DNA of 13,755 nt from Pseudomonadota bacterium (lineage in GTDB: Bacteria; Pseudomonadota; Gammaproteobacteria; Burkholderiales; Burkholderiaceae_D). A program made the position numbers and the translations under genes. The notes under the pieces are model-generated. The model had not been told where the DNA came from. It searched no databases and saw nothing but the letters and a program-made list of their open reading frames with translations. The stretch spans positions 1 through 13,755 of the forward strand of contig JAEWEK010000044.1 of NCBI GenBank assembly GCA_023389425.1, in the 5' to 3' direction. Positions 9,884 through 13,755 of the stretch are shown here, piece by piece; positions within the stretch are counted from its first letter, which is position 1; each line of letters opens with the position of its first letter.

Positions 9884-12118
9884 ATGACACCCCAACGCTT
9901 CGCACGTACCAAGCTCGCCCTCCTGATCTCGATCGCCTTCGCCTCCGTTCCGGGCCGCGCCGCTACCGACAATAAACCCGCCGATGAAGCCACCCCGGTT
10001 GCCACCGTCGTCGTGTCCGCCAAGAGCGGCGACTACCTCGGCAACAACACGGCATCCGCCGTCGCGCCGACCCAGGCCAGCCTGACCGCGACCGAGCCGC
10101 AATCGATCATCACCCGCGACTTCATCGAGCTGTCCGTGACCCCGACCACGGAGTACAGCCGCATCGTCAACGTGGCCCCGAGCGTGTCGGGCGACTCCGC
10201 CAACGGCCCGGGCCTGTCCGAAACCAAGACCACGCTGCGCGGCTTCTCGGACGACCAGTACAACATCACCTTCGACGGCATTCCCTGGGGCGACACCAAC
10301 AACCCGGCGCACCACTCGACTTCCTTCTTCCCCGGCTCGACCATCGGCGGGGTCATCGTCGAACGCGGCCCGGGCAATGCGGACAACCTCGGCTACGCCA
10401 CCTTCGGCGGCTCGATCAACCTGTTCTCGAAGAAGCCGCTGAAGGACGAAAAGTTCAGCGTGTTCGGTTCGGCCGGCACCTGGAACACGGCGCTGGCTGG
10501 CGCATCGTACGAAAGCGGCCGCCTGGCGGGCTTCGGCAACGGTACCGTGCAGCTGAACTACCAGCATCTGAAATCGGACGGCTACCTGACGCTGAATTCG
10601 ATCAAGAGCGACAACTACCTGATGAAAGTACGCCGGCCGGTCGGCGAGTCGACCGTGCTGACCCTGTTCATGTCGGCCAATCGCATCAAATACGTGCAGC
10701 CGGATAACAGCAAGGGTCCGACGCTGGCCCAGGTCGCGCTGTACGGCAAGAACTACAGCCTGAACAACGACCCGGCCAGCTTCAACTACGCCGGCTACAA
10801 TCACACCGCCAAGGACACCGACTTCAGCTATCTGCGCGCGGAAACCAACTGGGGAATGGGCTGGAGCACCGACAACCAGGTCTACACCTACGCCTACGAC
10901 AACGAGACGATCTCGTCGACCGACGCGACCGGCGCTACCGCTCCCGGCACCAAGATCGGCCCGGCGGGCAACAAGGACATCCCGGGCATCGACAAGCGCA
11001 ACAAGTACCGCGTGTACGGCGACATCTTCCGCCTGAACAAGCAGTTCGAGCGCGGCATCCTGCGCACCGGCCTGTGGTACGAATATTCGGACACCGACCG
11101 CCACCAATACGACCTCGACCTGACGCTGGGCGGCATCCGCGATCCGCGCGAAACCAAGCCGACGCCGGTGCAGAACCCGAGCGTGCTGTTCGACCAGCAA
11201 TCGAACATCCGCAACGTGCAGCCGTTCGCGCAGTACGAATGGTCGGTCACGCCGGAACTGACGGTGACGCCGGGCGTGAAGTACGTGCAGATCACGCGTT
11301 CCGTCGACGCCGACGTCAACCAGACCACGCGCCTGCCGCAGCACACCACGGTCGACTACCGCACCACCTTGCCCTTCCTGACCGCGAACCAGCAGCTGTC
11401 GAACCAGCTGGCCGTGTATGCGCAGTATGCGAAAGGCTTCCAGATTCCGGACCTGAAATCGTTCTACATCGCCGACCCGACCAGGAACAGCTCGGAGCCG
11501 CAGAAATCGGTCAACTATCAGATGGGTGTCGTGGGCCAGTCGGACGCCGTGACCTGGGACGTCGACGTGTACAAGATCGACTTCACCAACAAATATGTGT
11601 CGAACGGCCTTGCCGGCAACGACGCGGCCTACGTCAACGTGGGTGGCGCCACCTACAAGGGCATCGAGGCGCAGGCGACCTGGATGGTGGGCCACGGCTT
11701 CGCCCTGTACGCCAACGGGTCGAAGAACAAAGCGACGTCCAACGACACCGGCAAGACCATCTCCGGTTCGCCCGACATGACGGCCGCCGTCGGCCTGCTG
11801 TACAACGCCGGTCCGTGGTCCGGCTCGCTGATCGGCAAGCGTACCGGCGAAGTGCGCCAGGCCGACTACGACGCGACCAAGCCGGCCGCTTACGACACCT
11901 ACAAGACCGCCGCGTACACCAATACCGACCTGTCCTTCGCCTACCGCTTCAGCAAACCGGGGATGGGCATCAGCATGCTCAAGCTGCAGCTGAACGTGTT
12001 CAACCTGTTCAACCATCAGGATGTCACGTCGATCTCGCCGGCCAAGAACGTCGCGTTCGACCAGTACACCTTCCAGGCGCCTCGCAGCTTCCAGGTGTCG
12101 GTCAAGGCGGACTTCTGA
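9884..12118 (+). CDS. TonB-dependent outer-membrane receptor, substrate unknown
   Basis: 744 residues, an outer-membrane gated beta-barrel that imports a ligand with energy from TonB-ExbB-ExbD. Residues 1 to about 26 are a signal peptide (basic MTPQRFARTK, hydrophobic core, cleavage near PGRA|A). VATVVVSA at 39-46 is a plausible TonB box. Residues about 55-185 are the plug, including TTLRGFSDDQYNITFDGIP, a PGSTIGGVIVERGPG stretch and YATFGGSINLFSKKP, all typical plug landmarks. The rest is a barrel of alternating strands ending VSVKADF, with the C-terminal Phe used for BAM recognition. There is no long N-terminal extension of the FecA/FpvA signalling type, and no sigma or anti-sigma gene lies nearby. 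The ATG at 9884 is chosen for the signal peptide; the nearest GA-rich site, GAAGAGA (9863-9869), is rather far, so translation may be weak. The lipoprotein phosphatase gene follows after 3 bases, which suggests a joint task. No Fur box was recognised. Confidence 0.93.
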   Translation: MTPQRFARTKLALLISIAFASVPGRAATDNKPADEATPVATVVVSAKSGDYLGNNTASAVAPTQASLTATEPQSIITRDFIELSVTPTTEYSRIVNVAPSVSGDSANGPGLSETKTTLRGFSDDQYNITFDGIPWGDTNNPAHHSTSFFPGSTIGGVIVERGPGNADNLGYATFGGSINLFSKKPLKDEKFSVFGSAGTWNTALAGASYESGRLAGFGNGTVQLNYQHLKSDGYLTLNSIKSDNYLMKVRRPVGESTVLTLFMSANRIKYVQPDNSKGPTLAQVALYGKNYSLNNDPASFNYAGYNHTAKDTDFSYLRAETNWGMGWSTDNQVYTYAYDNETISSTDATGATAPGTKIGPAGNKDIPGIDKRNKYRVYGDIFRLNKQFERGILRTGLWYEYSDTDRHQYDLDLTLGGIRDPRETKPTPVQNPSVLFDQQSNIRNVQPFAQYEWSVTPELTVTPGVKYVQITRSVDADVNQTTRLPQHTTVDYRTTLPFLTANQQLSNQLAVYAQYAKGFQIPDLKSFYIADPTRNSSEPQKSVNYQMGVVGQSDAVTWDVDVYKIDFTNKYVSNGLAGNDAAYVNVGGATYKGIEAQATWMVGHGFALYANGSKNKATSNDTGKTISGSPDMTAAVGLLYNAGPWSGSLIGKRTGEVRQADYDATKPAAYDTYKTAAYTNTDLSFAYRFSKPGMGISMLKLQLNVFNLFNHQDVTSISPAKNVAFDQYTFQAPRSFQVSVKADF

Positions 12119-12121
12119 ACG

Positions 12122-13456
12122 ATGCGACGCATTCTTTTCCTGATCGTGCTGGGCCTGGCCGGTTGCGCCGGCTTCAAGCCCGACGCGGTGGTGGAGCACG
12201 CTTACCTGGTGCGCGGCGAGGGCGAACTGGTCTCCGCCCGCGCGCTGGTGCGTGCCTCGGACTGTCCGGCGCTGGTGGTCGACGGCCGCGAGCTGACTAT
12301 GCGGGTGCGGGCTCCGGCAGAGGCGGTGCCGGCCCGTCCGGTGGCGCAAGGCCTGACCAAGCCGGCACGCTTCGAGCTGACCGTGTGCGAAGCGGCGCTT
12401 CCGGTGGGCGCACGCAACGCGCACATCGGCAAGCTGGTTTTGCCGGTGAATGTCTCGTCGCCGCAGCGCATCGTGGTCATCGGCGACACGGGCTGCCGCA
12501 TGAAGCAGTCGGAGAACGCCTTCCAGTCTTGCAAGGACGACGATGCGTGGCCGTTCGCACGCGTCGTGCGCGCCGCGGCAGCGCAGAAGCCGGATCTCGT
12601 GATCCACGTCGGCGACTATCACTATCGCGAAAGCCCGTGCCCGCAAGGTGAGAAGGCGTGCGCCGGCAGCCCGTGGGGCTTTGGGCAGGATACCTGGACG
12701 GCGGACTTCTTCAATCCGGCCACGCCGCTGCTGCGGGCCGCGCCGTGGGTCTTCGTGCGCGGCAATCACGAATCTTGTTCGCGCGCGGGGCAGGGCTGGT
12801 TCCGGTTCCTGGATGCCGCACCGCTGACCGATGCCCGCTCGTGCAACGATCCTGCGCTGGATGGGCAGGCGGCGCATACGGATCCGTATGCGGTGACGCT
12901 GGATGCGCAGACGCGCCTGATCGTATTCGATTCGTCGGAACAGAAGGGCGCGGAGGCGGAGTTCCAGCGCGAGTTTGCGCAGGTGGAGAAGCTGGCCAAG
13001 GGCGCATCGCACGCGGTGTTTCTGAGCCATCATCCGGTGCTTGCGCTGGGACTGCCGACCAAGGGCAAGCCGATCCGGCCCGAGAGCAAGGAGATGATCG
13101 CGTCGCTGCAGGCCGCACGCGGTGGCGCGCTGTTTGCGGCGCCGGTCGACCTTGCCCTGCACGGCCACGTCCACCTGTTCGAGGCGCTGGGCTTCACGGC
13201 AGGCGGCACGCCGACCTTCGTGCTCGGGAACAGCGGTTCAATGACGGAAGGCTGGCTGCCGGAGAAGTTGCCGGAGGAGGCGCGCGATATCGGCGGTGTC
13301 AAGATCGATGCCTTCCACACCCGGCAGGGCTTCGGTTTCGCGATGCTGGAGCGCGAGGACGGGGGATGGCGGCTGACCGAGTTCGATATGGATGGGAGGC
13401 CGGTGATGTTCTGCGCGGTGGCGGCGCCCGGGTTGCGGTGTACGCCGGCGCCGTAA
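12122..13456 (+). CDS. Lipoprotein metallophosphoesterase, purple-acid-phosphatase-like motifs
   Basis: 444 residues. The start MRRILFLIVLGLAGC is a lipoprotein signal: lipobox L12-A-G-C15, with Ala after the Cys, which does not favour inner-membrane retention, so the outer membrane is likely. The calcineurin-like fold carries five metal-binding blocks in order: GDTG (121-124, D122), GDYHY (164-168, D165 and Y168), GNHE (214-217, N215 and H216), SHHP (302-305) and GHVH (348-351, H349 and H351). GDxG plus GDxxY is the pattern of purple acid phosphatases, so a phosphomonoester or phosphodiester hydrolase with a dinuclear metal centre is expected. Residues about 20-110 form a separate N-terminal region with no recognised motif. 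Ten Cys after C15 suggest disulfides, fitting export. The ATG lies 3 bases after the receptor stop, so the two are very probably one transcript and translationally coupled. The natural substrate is unknown. No convincing terminator follows. Confidence 0.9.
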   Translation: MRRILFLIVLGLAGCAGFKPDAVVEHAYLVRGEGELVSARALVRASDCPALVVDGRELTMRVRAPAEAVPARPVAQGLTKPARFELTVCEAALPVGARNAHIGKLVLPVNVSSPQRIVVIGDTGCRMKQSENAFQSCKDDDAWPFARVVRAAAAQKPDLVIHVGDYHYRESPCPQGEKACAGSPWGFGQDTWTADFFNPATPLLRAAPWVFVRGNHESCSRAGQGWFRFLDAAPLTDARSCNDPALDGQAAHTDPYAVTLDAQTRLIVFDSSEQKGAEAEFQREFAQVEKLAKGASHAVFLSHHPVLALGLPTKGKPIRPESKEMIASLQAARGGALFAAPVDLALHGHVHLFEALGFTAGGTPTFVLGNSGSMTEGWLPEKLPEEARDIGGVKIDAFHTRQGFGFAMLEREDGGWRLTEFDMDGRPVMFCAVAAPGLRCTPAP

Positions 13457-13505
13457 GGCACGTGGCTTTTGGCGGGTACGACAGCCTTCTTTTGGCTGAA
13501 TTAAT

Positions 13506-13640
13506 AAGGCGCTGTTTGCGTTAAGTGTTGAAAGTGATCCGTCGTTCCGGCGCAGGCCGGAACCCATGCTGAGTGCGCGCGCTTGCCGCTCTCTCCGCAG
13601 CCGCGATCCAATTTGCTCAGTATGGGTCCCCGCCTGCGCG
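13506..13640 (+). repeat. Quasi-palindromic interspersed repeat, copy 2 (right end missing)
   Basis: The left end AAGGCGCTGTTTGCGTTAAG matches the left end of copy 1 (8622 onward), with 24 of 26 bases shared through TGTTGA. From 13513 to about 13639 the sequence matches the reverse complement of copy 1 at about 90%. It includes the REP-type hairpin TTCCGGCGCAGGCCGGAA (13545-13562) and the central CCGCAGCCGCGATCCAAT (13595-13612). The match stops after GCCTGCGC, so the second REP hairpin is half gone and the closing inverted repeat is absent. The IS-like end starts at 13647. The copy lies 49 bases after the phosphoesterase stop. Confidence 0.85.
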
Positions 13641-13646
13641 CACTAG

Positions 13647-13755
13647 TGTCCGGAATAATTTTGTTGACACAATCAGAAGAGGCATGGCTGCATCCTAGCT
13701 AGGGTCACTGCCTCTTCGGTTCGCCGTCGTCGCCGTTTTCTGAGTTCGTCGGTTT
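13647..13755 (-). mobile_element. Probable end of an insertion sequence, runs off the window
   Basis: Homology to repeat copy 2 breaks at about 13640. After CACTAG (13641-13646) comes TGTCCGGAATAATTTTG, an end starting with TGT as in several IS families. A minus-strand frame ending at 13705 would be the tail of its transposase. A 9-bp inverted repeat, GAAGAGGCA (13676-13684) with TGCCTCTTC (13709-13717), encloses a perfect palindrome CCTAGCTAGG (13694-13703) beside that stop. The family cannot be assigned here. An IS481-type element, known to use CTAG targets, is one possibility and IS21 another. Confidence 0.5.
13705..13755 (-). CDS. C-terminal fragment of a probable transposase gene (16 codons visible)
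   Basis: On the minus strand the frame reads KPTNSENGDDGEPKRQ and then TGA at 13705-13707. It is open to the edge of the window. A polar, charged tail ending about 55 bases inside an IS-like terminus fits the end of a transposase, but 16 residues carry no family motif. The assignment rests on position only and could be wrong. Confidence 0.3.
   Translation of the reverse strand, partial: KPTNSENGDDGEPKRQ

Noticed and set aside
9839..13174. Minus-strand open frame of about 1,100 codons opposite the receptor and phosphatase
   Set aside because: The receptor (signal peptide, plug, barrel, terminal Phe) and phosphatase (five metal motifs) are clearly the coding strand. The opposite frame is low-complexity Arg/Gly/Val/His-rich, with no domain, as expected from GC-rich third positions.
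13482..13498. Short hairpin CAGCC-TTCTTTT-GGCTG after the phosphoesterase gene
   Set aside because: The stem is only 5 bp and no T run follows, so it is not a credible intrinsic terminator.

Overview
The window is GC-rich, densely coding bacterial chromosome. The protein sequences look betaproteobacterial, most like Oxalobacteraceae (Massilia/Janthinobacterium type). That placement comes from the style of PurL, the receiver-TPR protein and the TonB receptor, and no search was run. No rRNA, tRNA, CRISPR array or phage gene was seen.

Left part (1-4542). The window opens inside a 5-oxoprolinase / hydantoinase A-B fusion gene on the plus strand. This gene collides tail-to-tail with a minus-strand gene for a receiver-domain protein with TPR repeats, and the two stop codons overlap in one CTAG. 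The receiver protein is divergent from purL. The 190-bp gap between them holds a good minus-strand promoter with a perfect inverted repeat in its spacer, and a TATAAT box for purL.

Middle (4543-8610). A complete purL encodes phosphoribosylformylglycinamidine synthase, the fourth step of de novo purine synthesis. It ends in a clear intrinsic terminator.

Right part (8611-13755). Three plus-strand genes for exported proteins form a block: a small secreted Cys-containing protein with a 'GYW' module, a TonB-dependent outer-membrane receptor, and a lipoprotein phosphoesterase with purple-acid-phosphatase-type metal motifs. The phosphoesterase starts 3 bases after the receptor stop. The receptor and surface phosphatase probably work together, most simply to free and import a phosphate-containing or phosphate-linked nutrient. 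The substrate is not readable from sequence.

The block is bracketed by two copies, in opposite orientation, of a roughly 130-175 bp quasi-palindromic repeat (a MITE/BIME-like element with REP-type hairpins). The right copy is cut short where what looks like the end of an insertion sequence begins, at a CTAG. That element runs off the window and carries the last 16 codons of a minus-strand reading frame.

The points most worth a second look are the receiver domain whose phospho-acceptor Asp reads as Glu, the receptor-phosphatase pair with its neighbouring secreted protein, and the inverted repeat pair around that block.
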